A stretch of DNA of 64,000 nucleotides from Pseudonocardia hierapolitana (GCF_007994075.1 NZ_VIWU01000001.1:2666001-2730000); one strand, 5' to 3'; numbered from the stretch's first letter, positions 41,924 to 50,680 are shown. Program-made: numbers and translations. Notes: generated from the letters alone by a model not told the origin.

Positions 41924-42724
41924 TCATCGGCTCGAGCCGGTCAGCGGAATCCAGCTGCCGTGGTCGACGAGCCGTAGAGCGGACGAGTAGCCCGCCTGCT
42001 CGAAGGCCTCCGCGATGTCCGTCTCGGTCTCGGAGAAGTGGGCCCAACCGTCATAGTGCGCGGGCACGACGATCGGTGTGTTCAGGATCGCTGCGGCCGC
42101 GGCTGCGCGTACGGCATCCAGGGTGAGCGGACGCCCACCGAACTTCTCCGCCACGCGGGCCGCGCCGGCGAAGAGCACGGCTGCATCGATGCGCGGGAAT
42201 CTGCGCGCCACCTCGGCGACGACCCGGATCGAAGCGTTGTCGCCGCTGACGTAGACCGTGGGAAGCTCGGGGCCGGAGACGAGGAATCCGGTCACCTCGC
42301 AGTTGACGTTGCCGTTCTCGTCGCGGGGCGCGTCTTCCGGGCCGTGGACCGCGGGTACGGCCGTGATCGTGACGTCCCCGCCGTCGCCCGCGCGCACCGT
42401 GTGCGACGTCCACGGGCGCAATCCGATGGCCCGCGGACCCAGCTCCGCCGCGGCGGACGGGCACGTGAGCACCAACGGTGCGGCGACGGCGAACGCCCGG
42501 CCGCGGTCGTCGAGGTTGTCGGGGTGGGCGGCGTGGCTGACCAGTACCACGTCGACCGGTCCGAGCGCCTCTTCCTGGACGGCGGGCCCGGCGGTCTTGG
42601 TGAGATAACCGTGCGGACCCGGGGCGTCGAAGGTCGGGTCGACGACCATGCGAAGGCCGCCGAGGTCGAGCACCGTTGTCGGCCCGCCCAGCACCGTCGC
42701 CGCACATTCCTGTCGTGTCAGCAC
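41924..42724 (-). CDS. MBL-fold hydrolase, UlaG-like, with unusual metal motif
   Basis: A 266-residue MBL-fold protein of the UlaG/RNase Z-like side. The first metal motif reads SHAAHPDNLD (His64, His67, Asp69) where the canonical form is HxHxDH. A related subgroup uses SHDQHxDNLD, so the change may be partly a family trait, but the Asp after the first His is here Ala65. Later PAVHGPED, VYVSGDNAS and VPAHYDGWAH supply further ligands. Hydrolase or lactonase activity is possible, but uncertain. The gene follows the creatininase operon on the same strand, 34 bp after it. Confidence 0.7.
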   Translation of the reverse strand: MLTRQECAATVLGGPTTVLDLGGLRMVVDPTFDAPGPHGYLTKTAGPAVQEEALGPVDVVLVSHAAHPDNLDDRGRAFAVAAPLVLTCPSAAAELGPRAIGLRPWTSHTVRAGDGGDVTITAVPAVHGPEDAPRDENGNVNCEVTGFLVSGPELPTVYVSGDNASIRVVAEVARRFPRIDAAVLFAGAARVAEKFGGRPLTLDAVRAAAAAAILNTPIVVPAHYDGWAHFSETETDIAEAFEQAGYSSALRLVDHGSWIPLTGSSR

Positions 42725-42758
42725 CGCGTCATCGTCCCCTCTCCGGGCCGAGCCGACG

Positions 42759-43535
42759 TCAGGCCGGGGTGGTGAAGCGGTGGGCCTCGACGATCACCTC
42801 GGCGAGCCTGCCGACCGCCGCCTCGAAGATCGCCTTCCCGTGCTCGGCGGTGGCGCCGGTGGGGTCGCCGACGTGACCGTCGGGCCCGAAATCGGCGCTG
42901 GTCCAGCCGAACGACACCGGCTTGCCGAACCCGATGTGCTCGTAGTCCAGCAGCCCCTCCGGCACGTTGCGCCGCGCGTGCTCCATGTGCACGAGCTCGG
43001 GGCGCAGGTGCAGCATCAGCGACGTCTCGCCGTGGCCGCCGTGCACGCCCATCCCGTGTTCGTTCGCCGCCGACGTGCGCCCACCCTGGTCGGCGGGCAC
43101 CGACAGGTGCGCGAAGAACGTGCGCAGCCCGAACTTGATCCGGATCTCCCGGCACGCCACCTGGCCGAGCGCGGAGTTGCCCCCGTGCCCGTTGACGAAC
43201 AGCAGCCGGGTGATACCCGACGTCGAGAGCGACCGGCCGATGTCCACGAGGGTGCGCATCAGCGTGTCCCAGGACAGCCAGATCGTGCCCGCAGCCCAGT
43301 GGTGTTCGTCGGACTTCGTGTACGCGAGCCCGGGCAGCAGCACGACGGGCGCGCTGCCGGCCTCCGCGACGACGCGCACCGCCGCCTCGGCCGCCTCCGT
43401 GGCCGCGACGTAGTCGGTGGAGACCGGCAGGTGCGGGCCGTGCTGCTCGATCGCCCCGAGCGGGAGCACCGCAACGGTGTCCGGCGCGAGCGCCGCGATC
43501 TGCGGCGCCGTGAGGTCGACGAACCGCGGCACCAT
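42759..43535 (-). CDS. Creatininase-family amidohydrolase
   Basis: A 258-residue creatininase-fold enzyme. Metal ligands can be matched as Glu30, His32 and Asp41 (GAIEQHGPHLPVSTDY) and the GHGETSLML pair, with NGHGGN near the middle. The family opens cyclic amides such as creatinine, hydrolyses formamides in flavin synthesis, and includes MftE of mycofactocin maturation. Here it is the last gene of a coupled six-gene operon with an ABC importer, so ring opening of an imported N-heterocycle is the favoured inference. ATG overlaps the FAD oxidase stop by one base (TGATG). Confidence 0.82.
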   Translation of the reverse strand: MVPRFVDLTAPQIAALAPDTVAVLPLGAIEQHGPHLPVSTDYVAATEAAEAAVRVVAEAGSAPVVLLPGLAYTKSDEHHWAAGTIWLSWDTLMRTLVDIGRSLSTSGITRLLFVNGHGGNSALGQVACREIRIKFGLRTFFAHLSVPADQGGRTSAANEHGMGVHGGHGETSLMLHLRPELVHMEHARRNVPEGLLDYEHIGFGKPVSFGWTSADFGPDGHVGDPTGATAEHGKAIFEAAVGRLAEVIVEAHRFTTPA

Positions 43536-44872
43536 CAGCGCACCCCGATGTTCACACGCGAGTCGACGGGCGGAGCGGCCGTGAGCTTGCCCGGATTGAG
43601 CAGGCCCTTCGGGTCGGTCACCCGCGCGGTCTCGATGGCCCTCTCGACGTTGCGGTCCACGTACCACTGGTGCGGGGAGTGGACGCCCACGCCGAGCGCC
43701 TCCAGCTTCGGGATGCCGGCGAGCACGGCCTCCTCCCCCCGGTACTCGGCGACGATCATGGCGCCCGGCCCGTGGCCGAACAGCTCCAGGTGGAAGTGGA
43801 CGGGCCCCTCGTACACCTCGCGGACGGCGTCGGGGTCGTCCCAGAGCGGCGTGCCGCCCGACTCCATGTGGAAGTACGTGCGGCGCCGGTTGCCGCGTTG
43901 GAAGAACCAGACCGGGTGGTTGTAGGACATGCCCGAGAGGCGGTCGGTCTCGGCGTAGTCGGTGAGCGTGGCGACGTGTTCGCCGCCCGCCGCCATCCGG
44001 GCGGCCACCTCGTCCGCCGTGGACGCCTCGGCGATCACGCGCAGGCTGTACCGGGTGGGGTCGAGCTCCATCGGCGCCGTCAGCGTCGGCACCAGCGCGG
44101 GCTCGTCGGCCGAGGCCAGCCGCGGCAGCTGCGGCAGGTCCAGCAGTGTTCGGTGCACGGCCACCAGGTCGGCGTACGAGCCGAAGCTCCCGTAGACGGC
44201 CACCCAGTCGCGCGCCGGGTCGGTGCGGATCTCGACGTCGACCAGGATTCCGGTGACGCCGTAGGTGTGGATGTAGGGCGTGAGCTCCTCGCCGGTGACC
44301 CGGCGCATCGTGCCGCTGCCGTCCATGGGCGCGACCAGCGCGGAGACGACGAATCCGTCGCTCGTGGTCCGGTGCTCGATCGTGCCGGTGCCCGCGCTGC
44401 CGCCACCGATGAAACCGCCGATCGTGGAGGTCTTCGTGGACGGGTACATCCAGATGTCGAGCCCGGCCGCGCGGCCGACCGTGTCGATCGCGGTGAGCCG
44501 GGCGCCCGCGCCCGCGGTGATCGTGCCGCCGGGGTTCACGGTGATCGTGTCCAGCCCGCGCAGGTCGAGCAGGATGCCGCCGTCGAAGGGCGTGGCCTGC
44601 CCGTAGTTGCCGGTGCCCGCACCGCGCGGCGTGACCGGCACCTCGTGCTCGAAGGCCACCTGCAGCAGCTGCGGCACGTGCTCCGGCCGCGTCGGCCGCA
44701 CGACGGCGTCGGCGAGGTAGCGCCCGGGCGGCACCTTCTCCTGCAGCACGGGCGACATGCGCGACCAGTCCGAGGAGACCTTCAGGATCAGCGCCGGATC
44801 GGCGGAGACGGTGCCGGCGCCGAGACGCTCGATCTCGGCGACGGCCGCCGCGGTGCGCTCCGCGACGTTCAC
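43535..44872 (-). CDS. FAD-linked oxidase of the PCMH/VAO family
   Basis: A 445-residue flavoprotein. The PCMH FAD domain spans about 50-230 (VTPRGAGTGNYGQATP, STIGGFIGGGSAGTGTIEH); the C-terminal half is a divergent substrate domain ending in DPKGLLNPGKL, the usual last motif of this family. No Fe-S cysteines follow, so it should work as a single-subunit oxidase or dehydrogenase. Substrate unknown; it is embedded between a transporter and a creatininase, so oxidation of the imported compound before hydrolysis is likely. GTG 44872 overlaps the binding-protein stop by four bases. Confidence 0.82.
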   Translation of the reverse strand: MNVAERTAAAVAEIERLGAGTVSADPALILKVSSDWSRMSPVLQEKVPPGRYLADAVVRPTRPEHVPQLLQVAFEHEVPVTPRGAGTGNYGQATPFDGGILLDLRGLDTITVNPGGTITAGAGARLTAIDTVGRAAGLDIWMYPSTKTSTIGGFIGGGSAGTGTIEHRTTSDGFVVSALVAPMDGSGTMRRVTGEELTPYIHTYGVTGILVDVEIRTDPARDWVAVYGSFGSYADLVAVHRTLLDLPQLPRLASADEPALVPTLTAPMELDPTRYSLRVIAEASTADEVAARMAAGGEHVATLTDYAETDRLSGMSYNHPVWFFQRGNRRRTYFHMESGGTPLWDDPDAVREVYEGPVHFHLELFGHGPGAMIVAEYRGEEAVLAGIPKLEALGVGVHSPHQWYVDRNVERAIETARVTDPKGLLNPGKLTAAPPVDSRVNIGVR

Positions 44873-46044
44873 GGGCCCTCCATCTTGATGCTCGGGTCGA
44901 TGAACTCGTTGGTGTAGAGGCTCGCCGCGTCCGGAACCGAGGTGATCGTGCCCTGGGCCTGCAGGATGGGCCCGAACGTCGAGACGATCTCCTGCATGCG
45001 GGCCGGGTCGAACTGCCCGAACACCCCCGACGCCGGGTCGTTCTTCACGAAGCCCTGCTCCAGCTGCGCCTTCGCGGAGAACTCCGCGACGCCCGCCGTG
45101 TAGCTCCACCCGGTTTGGTACGCCTCGACGAGCTCCACGATGAGGCGGTTGGTCGGGCCGGGGTTCGCGAGGTAGTCGATCTGGGACCGCTGCATGATCG
45201 GCACCAGTTTCTGCAGGCACGGCCGCAGCTCCTCGAGCCTGTCGGCGCGCACCGCGACCGGCTCGGGATAGATCGAGTAGCCGTAGTTCGCGAGCGGCTC
45301 GTAGCCGACCGGACGGCCCCACTCCGCGATCTCGTTCTGGTAGACGTACGGCTCGGCCGTCGCGAAACCCTGCTGCAGGATCGTCGGGTCGGACACGAAC
45401 CGCGCGGGCGTGCCCTCGTAGCTCGTGTCGATCTGCCCCGGCTGGATGATGCCCTTGCCCGCCAGCAGCGCCGGGACGATGTCCCCGGAGGTGACCACCG
45501 CCGCGCCGGTGGCCGCGACCTCGCGGATCGTGGTCATCCCCGCGTGGCTCTCCGGGTCCCACATGAGGATCTGCGGGCTCACGGTCATCTGCGAGGCGAC
45601 GGCGACGGTCGGCTGGTCGGCCGCCGCCGCGATCGCCGTGTCGCTGTTGACCGCGCCGAGCGTGATCGACTCGTCCAGGTACATCAGCGCCGGCACCGGC
45701 TGGAACCCGACGTTCGGCCCGCCCGGCCGCACCTCGACGTCCACGCCGGTGTCCACGCCCTGCGCGACGAGCGAGCCGGTGACCGACTTGGCGCTCGTGT
45801 CGATCGTGTAGTCGGGGCCGACGAGCGAGTACATCGAGCCGTGCTCCGCCTCGGGCTGCCAGTCCTGCTGCAGCACCACCGTGGCCGGGCAGGCCCCGCT
45901 GAGGTCGAGCGGGCCACCCGCCTCCGCGGCGGGGGCGGCCGGCGTCGCGGGGCCGCCCACCTCCTCCCCACCGCCGCCGCACGCGGAGAGGACGAGCGCG
46001 GCGGCGAGGGCCGTCGCGGCGAGTGGGCCGGATCTGCGGATCAT
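44869..46044 (-). CDS. ABC transporter substrate-binding lipoprotein, NitT/TauT type
   Basis: A 391-residue lipoprotein: signal peptide to lipobox LSAC (Cys22), a Gly/Pro/Ala linker, then an NMT1/SsuA-like solute-binding domain (LQQDWQPEAEHG near the start of the mature lobe; GDIVPALLAGKGIIQPGQ; EPVAVRADRLEEL). Proteins of this class bind taurine, sulfonates, pyrimidines or aromatic acids. It delivers the solute to the permease encoded directly downstream in gene order on the minus strand (46069-46917 precedes it). The gap of 24 bp to the permease contains a GGAG before the ATG. Confidence 0.85.
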   Translation of the reverse strand: MIRRSGPLAATALAAALVLSACGGGGEEVGGPATPAAPAAEAGGPLDLSGACPATVVLQQDWQPEAEHGSMYSLVGPDYTIDTSAKSVTGSLVAQGVDTGVDVEVRPGGPNVGFQPVPALMYLDESITLGAVNSDTAIAAAADQPTVAVASQMTVSPQILMWDPESHAGMTTIREVAATGAAVVTSGDIVPALLAGKGIIQPGQIDTSYEGTPARFVSDPTILQQGFATAEPYVYQNEIAEWGRPVGYEPLANYGYSIYPEPVAVRADRLEELRPCLQKLVPIMQRSQIDYLANPGPTNRLIVELVEAYQTGWSYTAGVAEFSAKAQLEQGFVKNDPASGVFGQFDPARMQEIVSTFGPILQAQGTITSVPDAASLYTNEFIDPSIKMEGP

Positions 46045-46068
46045 GGGGAGCTCCAGTGGTGGGCGGGG

Positions 46069-46917
46069 TCAGCGGGCGACTCGGCCGTACCAGCGGCCGA
46101 CGACGGCCCGGTCGAGCACGGCGAAGATGGTGAAGATCACGACGCCGAAGAGCGCGGTGAGCGTGACGGAGGTGAGCAGCGCCTCCATCTGCAGGCGCTG
46201 GGTGTAGACGCGCAGCAGGCCCCCGATGCCGGGCGCGCCCTGCTGGAAGAAGTAGTCGCCGACGATCGCCCCGATCACCGAGAGGCCCGCCGCGTTGCGG
46301 AGCCCGGTGAAGATCGACGGCACCGCCGCGGGGAACTGCAGCTTCATGAGCCGCTGCCACCGGGTGGCCTTGTTCAGGGTGAACAGGTCGTGCGCGGCGG
46401 CACTGGCCGACTGCAACCCGAACAGCGTGTTGGCGACCATCGGGAACAGCGCGATGATCACACAGACCGCCACCCTCGCGAGGAAGGAGTACCCGAGCCA
46501 GATCCCGATCAGCGGCACCAGCGCGAGGATGGGGATCGTCTGGAGGATCACCGCGTACGGGTAGAGCACCTTCTCCGCCCACGCCCACTGCGACATCACC
46601 ACGGCGTAGGAGATGCCGAGCACCACCGCGATCGCGAGGCCGACGAGCGCCACCGCGAAGCTGCGGGCCAGCGCCTCCATCATCGGGCCCATCAGCTGCG
46701 GGTTGGAGAACGCCCCGCCGTACACCTCGTGCGGGGGCGGCAACAGCAACCGTTGCTTCGCCGGCAGCAGCAGGTAGGTGACCGCGTACCAGAGCGCCAC
46801 GAACCCGGCGAGCGCACCGATGATCGGGACGGAGCTGCGCAGGGCCGAACGCGCGACCGAACGCGGTGGTGCCGCCTGCGGGGCGGGCGCGTCGACCCGG
46901 GTCTCCACCGTGGTCAT
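46069..46917 (-). CDS. ABC transporter permease, NitT/TauT type
   Basis: A 282-residue inner-membrane permease with six helices. The EAA loop at about 185-205 (SAAAHDLFTLNKATRWQRL followed by LQFPAAVPSIFTGLR) contacts the ATPase. It completes a SsuBC-like importer with the ATPase gene it overlaps by four bases. Substrate is set by the binding protein; from the operon an N-heterocyclic or amide compound is inferred. The hydrophilic first 30 residues (APAPQAAPPRSVARSAL) are a cytoplasmic tail. Confidence 0.87.
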   Translation of the reverse strand: MTTVETRVDAPAPQAAPPRSVARSALRSSVPIIGALAGFVALWYAVTYLLLPAKQRLLLPPPHEVYGGAFSNPQLMGPMMEALARSFAVALVGLAIAVVLGISYAVVMSQWAWAEKVLYPYAVILQTIPILALVPLIGIWLGYSFLARVAVCVIIALFPMVANTLFGLQSASAAAHDLFTLNKATRWQRLMKLQFPAAVPSIFTGLRNAAGLSVIGAIVGDYFFQQGAPGIGGLLRVYTQRLQMEALLTSVTLTALFGVVIFTIFAVLDRAVVGRWYGRVAR

Positions 46918-47675
46918 GAGTGCTCCCCCAGCGCCGTGGAGACGCGGCCGGTGATCTCGCCGAACTCGGCCGAGTACCGCAGCTCGGGCGGACGCGGGTA
47001 GTCCCACGGGATCGGTATCTCCGCCACGATCCGGCCCGGTCGCCCGCTCATCACCAGCACGCGCGTGGACAGGTAGACCGCCTCCGAGACCGAGTGCGTG
47101 ATGAACAGGCCCGCGAACCGTTCGTGCCGGAAGATCCGCTGCAGCTCGGTCTGCATCTGGAGGCGGGTGATCTCGTCGAGCGCGCCGAACGGCTCGTCGA
47201 AGAGGGCGAGGTCCGGCTCCGCGACCAGCGCGCGTGCCAGCGACACGCGCATCCGCATTCCGCCCGAGAGCTGCCGCGGGTGCTGGCCCTCGAACCCGGA
47301 GAGACCGACGAGGTCGAGCGCGGCCCGGGCGCGCTCCCGCCGCTCCTCGCGCGGCACGCTGCGCAGCTCCCCGACCAGCTCCACATTGCGCAGGGCGCTG
47401 CGCCACTCCAGGAGCGTCGCGTCCTGGAAGACGTAGCTGGTGGCGCGCGCGGACACCTCGATCGTGCCGCTCGTGGTGGTCTCCAGCCCCGACGCGAGCC
47501 GCAGCAGGGTGGACTTGCCGCAGCCGGACGGTCCAACGACGGTGACGAACTCGCCCGCGTCGATCGACAGGCTCACGTCGGTGAGCGCGACGGTGCCCGT
47601 CGGGAACCGTTTCGTCACCCGTTCGAGCGCCAGCGTGCGCGTGCGCTCGGCGATATCGGTGGTCACGCTCGTCAC
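46914..47675 (-). CDS. ABC transporter ATP-binding protein, NitT/TauT type
   Basis: A 253-residue ATPase. Walker A GPSGCGKST, Q-loop VFQDATLLEW, signature LSGGMRMR, Walker B LALFDEPFGALD and switch ITHSVSEA are all canonical for SsuB/TauB-type importers. It overlaps both neighbours by four bases, placing it between the amidohydrolase and permease in one coupled operon. Its 3' end ELRYSAEFGEITGRV is typical of the subfamily. Confidence 0.88.
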   Translation of the reverse strand: MTSVTTDIAERTRTLALERVTKRFPTGTVALTDVSLSIDAGEFVTVVGPSGCGKSTLLRLASGLETTTSGTIEVSARATSYVFQDATLLEWRSALRNVELVGELRSVPREERRERARAALDLVGLSGFEGQHPRQLSGGMRMRVSLARALVAEPDLALFDEPFGALDEITRLQMQTELQRIFRHERFAGLFITHSVSEAVYLSTRVLVMSGRPGRIVAEIPIPWDYPRPPELRYSAEFGEITGRVSTALGEHS

Positions 47676-48934
47676 CTCACCTCGGTGAGCGGTCGGGGGG
47701 CAAGATCCGGGGCCGCCGCGGTGGGCAGGTCGAGCGCGCGGGCCACGCGGGTGTCGGCGAGCACGCGCCCGGCCGCCACCACCACCCGCGCGCCGACCGC
47801 GCCGGCCAGCACGTCACCCAGATCGACGTCCGGGACGAGCACGAGGTCGGCGGCGGCACCGGGTGCGCCGCCGGCCGGTGGCAGGCCCAGCACGGTGCGG
47901 GCGCCGGTCGTGACGGCGGCGAGCGCCTCCACCGGGCGCAGGTGCGCTGCGGTCATCAGCAGCGACGTGGTCTCGAACGGGTCGGCGCGGCCGGCCGGGT
48001 TGAACGGGTCGCGCAGGTTGTCGGCGCCCGCGGCGAGCGGGATGCCTGCGTCGAGGATCTGCCGCACGGCGGCGATGCCGCGCGGCGCCGCATGCGTGGC
48101 GTCCCGGCCCTGCAGGTACAGGTTCGTGATCGGCAGCGTGACGATGCCGAGGCCGGCCCGGGCGGCGAGCTCGAGCACCCGCGCAAGGCGCTCCGGCGGC
48201 AGCATGCCCAGGCGCACGCAGTGGCTCGCGGTGACCCGCTGCTGCAGCCCGCGGGCGATCACCTGCTCGGCGAGGTCGACGATGTCGAGGCCCGCGTCCG
48301 CCGGGGGGAGGCTCGTCTGCTCGTCGGCGTGCAGGTCCACCGGCAGGTCGAGCCGCTCGGCGAGGTCGAGCATGCGGGCGGTCTCGGCCCGCGGGTCGGG
48401 GGCGATGTGCGGGCAGCCGCCGATGACGTCGACCCCGCGGGCGGCGACATCCGCCAGCACAGCGGTCGGGGTCTGGTGCCCGGCGAGCATGCAGACCTGC
48501 AGCGTGACCCGGCCGCGCAGCCGCTCGCGGAGGGCGACCAGGGCGTCGACCCCGCGCATCGGGTCGCCGGAGCTCGGGACGTCGACGTGCGTACGGATCG
48601 TGGTGATCCCGTTCGCGACGTACCTCCGCACGGCCTGCAGGGCCCGCTCGGCGATGTCGGCGCCGTCGATCCCGGCCACGAGCGCCCGCCACTGCGCGAT
48701 CGCGGCGGGGAGGTCGTTGCCGGCGTCGGGGTCGATGCGGTGTGCCGTGAGTGCCTTGTCGAGGTGGGCGTGCGGCTCCACCGCGGAGGGCAGGACGCGC
48801 CAGCCGGTGGCGTCGAGGTCCACACCCGGGTCGCTCACCTGCACCGGGTCCGGCGTGATCCGACCGTCCACCACGTGCAGGTCGGTGACCGTGCCGTCGA
48901 GCAGCCGGACACCGCGCACGGAGCGCAGCTGCAC
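47672..48934 (-). CDS. Cytosine-deaminase-like amidohydrolase
   Basis: A 420-residue metal-dependent hydrolase of the CodA/COG0402 type. The barrel's metal motif is EPHAHLDKAL (His55, His57), followed by the DLHADEQ histidine and glutamate, TASHCV and GADNLRDPF with the catalytic Asp. All expected ligands are present. The family deaminates cytosine, isoguanine, creatinine or other cyclic amidines. As first gene of the ABC importer operon it probably acts on the imported compound or a product. GTG 48934 is the first start codon in frame; a leader of about 80 bases from the promoter at 49014-49043 precedes it. Confidence 0.82.
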   Translation of the reverse strand: MQLRSVRGVRLLDGTVTDLHVVDGRITPDPVQVSDPGVDLDATGWRVLPSAVEPHAHLDKALTAHRIDPDAGNDLPAAIAQWRALVAGIDGADIAERALQAVRRYVANGITTIRTHVDVPSSGDPMRGVDALVALRERLRGRVTLQVCMLAGHQTPTAVLADVAARGVDVIGGCPHIAPDPRAETARMLDLAERLDLPVDLHADEQTSLPPADAGLDIVDLAEQVIARGLQQRVTASHCVRLGMLPPERLARVLELAARAGLGIVTLPITNLYLQGRDATHAAPRGIAAVRQILDAGIPLAAGADNLRDPFNPAGRADPFETTSLLMTAAHLRPVEALAAVTTGARTVLGLPPAGGAPGAAADLVLVPDVDLGDVLAGAVGARVVVAAGRVLADTRVARALDLPTAAAPDLAPRPLTEVR

Positions 48935-49013
48935 GCCGGAAAGCTGCGCCGGATCATCCGGCGCCCCGATCGGGCGGGCCCGTTCCTCGTCGATAGCTTC
49001 CTCCTTGACCGGC

Positions 49014-49043
49014 TGTCTACCTGCAGTTTATTGATGTAGTCAA
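49014..49043 (-). promoter_or_regulatory. Promoter for the leftward importer/amidohydrolase operon
   Basis: On the minus strand TTGACT (49043-49038), an 18-bp spacer and TAGACA (49019-49014). The AT-rich stretch here (TTTATTGATG, AGTCAACATTGA) is the only such region within several kilobases, and contains a loose palindrome ATGT-AGTCA-ACAT (49035-49047) that could be the target of the divergent XRE protein. Confidence 0.5.
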
Positions 49044-49066
49044 CATTGACCGACGCTAGGGAGCCC

Positions 49067-49105
49067 ATGTTTCAGCGACGTTGCCGCGTTCGCGCGGCCG
49101 CGTGA
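49067..49105 (+). CDS. Possible 12-codon upstream open reading frame
   Basis: ATG 49067 opens a frame of 12 codons (MFQRRCRVRAAA) ending in TGA at 49103-49105. That stop overlaps the GTG start of the XRE gene in the pattern GTGA used by real coupled genes in this window. AGGGAG is three bases before the ATG, closer than usual. It may couple translation of the regulator, or be coincidence. Confidence 0.25.
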   Translation: MFQRRCRVRAAA

Positions 49106-49692
49106 AATCCGTGCCGACCGCGAGCGGGGCCGAGCGCGCGGCGGACGTCCGCCTCGGCCGGGCGATCCGGACCGCGCGCCACGACCGCGGGATGACCCTC
49201 GCACAGGTCGCGGCGGAGGCCGGGCTGTCCCAGCCGTTCCTGTCGCAGCTGGAGCTCGGGCGCACCCGTCCGTCCATGCGCTCACTGTTCCGGATCGCCA
49301 CCGCACTCGGCACCACCCAGCAGGCGCTTCTCGGCCGGGCCGCGGGCCCGCCGCCCGGCGAGGCCGTGCGCGGGGACGACGCCGCACTCGTCGAGATCGG
49401 GGCGGGCGGCGCCCGGCTGCTGCTCCACGACCCGGGTGGCGCGGACGTCACCGAGTTCGTCGGCTCCCCGCAGGAGTTCGGCGAGTTCTTCCGGCACGGG
49501 CGCCGCGAGCTGCTCTACGTCGCCCGCGGCACGGTGGAGGTCGAGCTCCGCGAGGACGGCACCAGCCGGTTCAGCACGCTGCAGGCCCGGGACTCGATCA
49601 CCTACCCTGGACACGTGGATCACCGGTTCCGCCAGGTCGGGCCGGAGACGTGCGTCATCGTACTGGTGCACTCGGGAGCACCCGATGCCTGA
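49102..49692 (+). CDS. XRE-family regulator with cupin domain
   Basis: A 196-residue regulator: XRE helix-turn-helix at about 18-75 (MTLAQVAAEAGLSQPFLSQLELG), then a cupin barrel (about 110-190; EFFRHGRRELLYVARGTVEVEL, SITYPGHVDHRF). Divergent from the six-gene uptake and catabolism operon and almost certainly its regulator, with the cupin sensing the substrate. GTG 49102 is the likely start; GTG 49111 and TTG 49081 are alternatives. Its end overlaps the flavoprotein gene by eight bases. Confidence 0.82.
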   Translation: MKSVPTASGAERAADVRLGRAIRTARHDRGMTLAQVAAEAGLSQPFLSQLELGRTRPSMRSLFRIATALGTTQQALLGRAAGPPPGEAVRGDDAALVEIGAGGARLLLHDPGGADVTEFVGSPQEFGEFFRHGRRELLYVARGTVEVELREDGTSRFSTLQARDSITYPGHVDHRFRQVGPETCVIVLVHSGAPDA

Positions 49693-50275
49693 GCAGCTCT
49701 CCGGCGACCCCCTCGTCGTGCTGGCCCGGTGGATGGCCGCGGCCGACCACCGGACGATGACCTTCGCGACGGCCGATGCCGACGGCGTCCCGCACGCCCG
49801 CAGCGTGCTCGTCACCGAGATCGATTCGGCGGGAGTGCGCTTCCACTCCTCCACGCCGACGACGAAGACCCGCGACCTCGCCGCCAACCCGCGCGCCTCC
49901 GCGGTCTTCTACTGGCCCGCGCACGAGCGGCAGGTGGTGCTGGAGGGGCGCGCCGCCGAGCTCGACGCCGAGACCTCGCGTGCCGGCTTCCGCACCCAGG
50001 CCCGGCAGCTGCAGCTCATCGCCTGGGCTTACCAAGCCCTCCTCCCGCAGCTCGAACCACCCCACTACGCCGTGCCGCCCGGCGCCGTCGAGAAGGCGTT
50101 CGACGCGGCGGCCGCCGACCCGGCCTCCCACGAGGCACCGCCGACCTGGACGACGATCCGGCTCGAACCCCACCGCGTCGACTTCTGGCAGGCGGGCACC
50201 GAGACCTCCCCGTCGACCAAGACCCGCTTCGTCCGGGACGGCGGGGGGTGGCGGCACTTCCCGGTCCTGCCCTGA
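49685..50275 (+). CDS. Pyridoxamine 5'-phosphate oxidase-like flavoprotein
   Basis: A 196-residue split-barrel FMN protein with the PNPOx layout: TFATADADGVPHARSVLV (FMN phosphate site), FHSSTPTTKTRDLAANPRASAVFYW, RQVVLEGRAAELDAE and a C-terminal TIRLEPHRVDFWQ, close to the PNPOx dimerisation motif. The substrate-binding RxHxR of true PdxH is only partly present, so a different amine or alcohol may be oxidised. It shares the operon of the XRE regulator and probably belongs to the same pathway as the divergent operon. Confidence 0.75.
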   Translation: MPEQLSGDPLVVLARWMAAADHRTMTFATADADGVPHARSVLVTEIDSAGVRFHSSTPTTKTRDLAANPRASAVFYWPAHERQVVLEGRAAELDAETSRAGFRTQARQLQLIAWAYQALLPQLEPPHYAVPPGAVEKAFDAAAADPASHEAPPTWTTIRLEPHRVDFWQAGTETSPSTKTRFVRDGGGWRHFPVLP

Positions 50276-50413
50276 GCCGTGATTGCCGGCTTCATCCAGG
50301 TGATCTCGGCAACTCGTGGGCGGTCGGAACGGTGGCGCCGCGTGCCCTTGTCGCTGGGCGTTCGCTGGCGCCCCTCGGCCAGGTCCTTCGGTGGCGCCTT
50401 CCGCAAGGCCTTC

Positions 50414-50577
50414 GGTGGCGCCGCGCATTCTGCGGGGCCGCCCCTCAGAGCTCAAGGGCGCCTACGGCGTCGCTCCGCGATCGCTGCGCGACCCTTGACC
50501 TCCGAGCCTCTGCGACCCCTCCGGGCAGCACTACGCGGGCAGGCCAGGGGCCTGCCCGGAGGGCGCGCGGCGCCACC
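50414..50577 (+). repeat. Left long inverted repeat of the 732-bp element
   Basis: About 164 bp, roughly 88% identical to the reverse complement of 50983-51145. Long shared blocks include GGCGCCGCGCATT, GCGGGGCCGCCCCTC, AGCTCAAGGGCGCC, GCGACCCTTGACCT and GAGCCTCTGCG. A small internal hairpin (GGGCAGGCC-AGG-GGCCTGCCC, 50537-50557) is conserved in both copies with a changed loop. Confidence 0.75.
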
Positions 50578-50680
50578 GAAGGCGGTCCCACGGCCAAGAT
50601 CGAGGCTCCGGCGCGAAAACGGCCGAAAACGACACGAGAACCCACCGAACAGCCGATCATGCCGCGCGCAGCGCCGCCAA

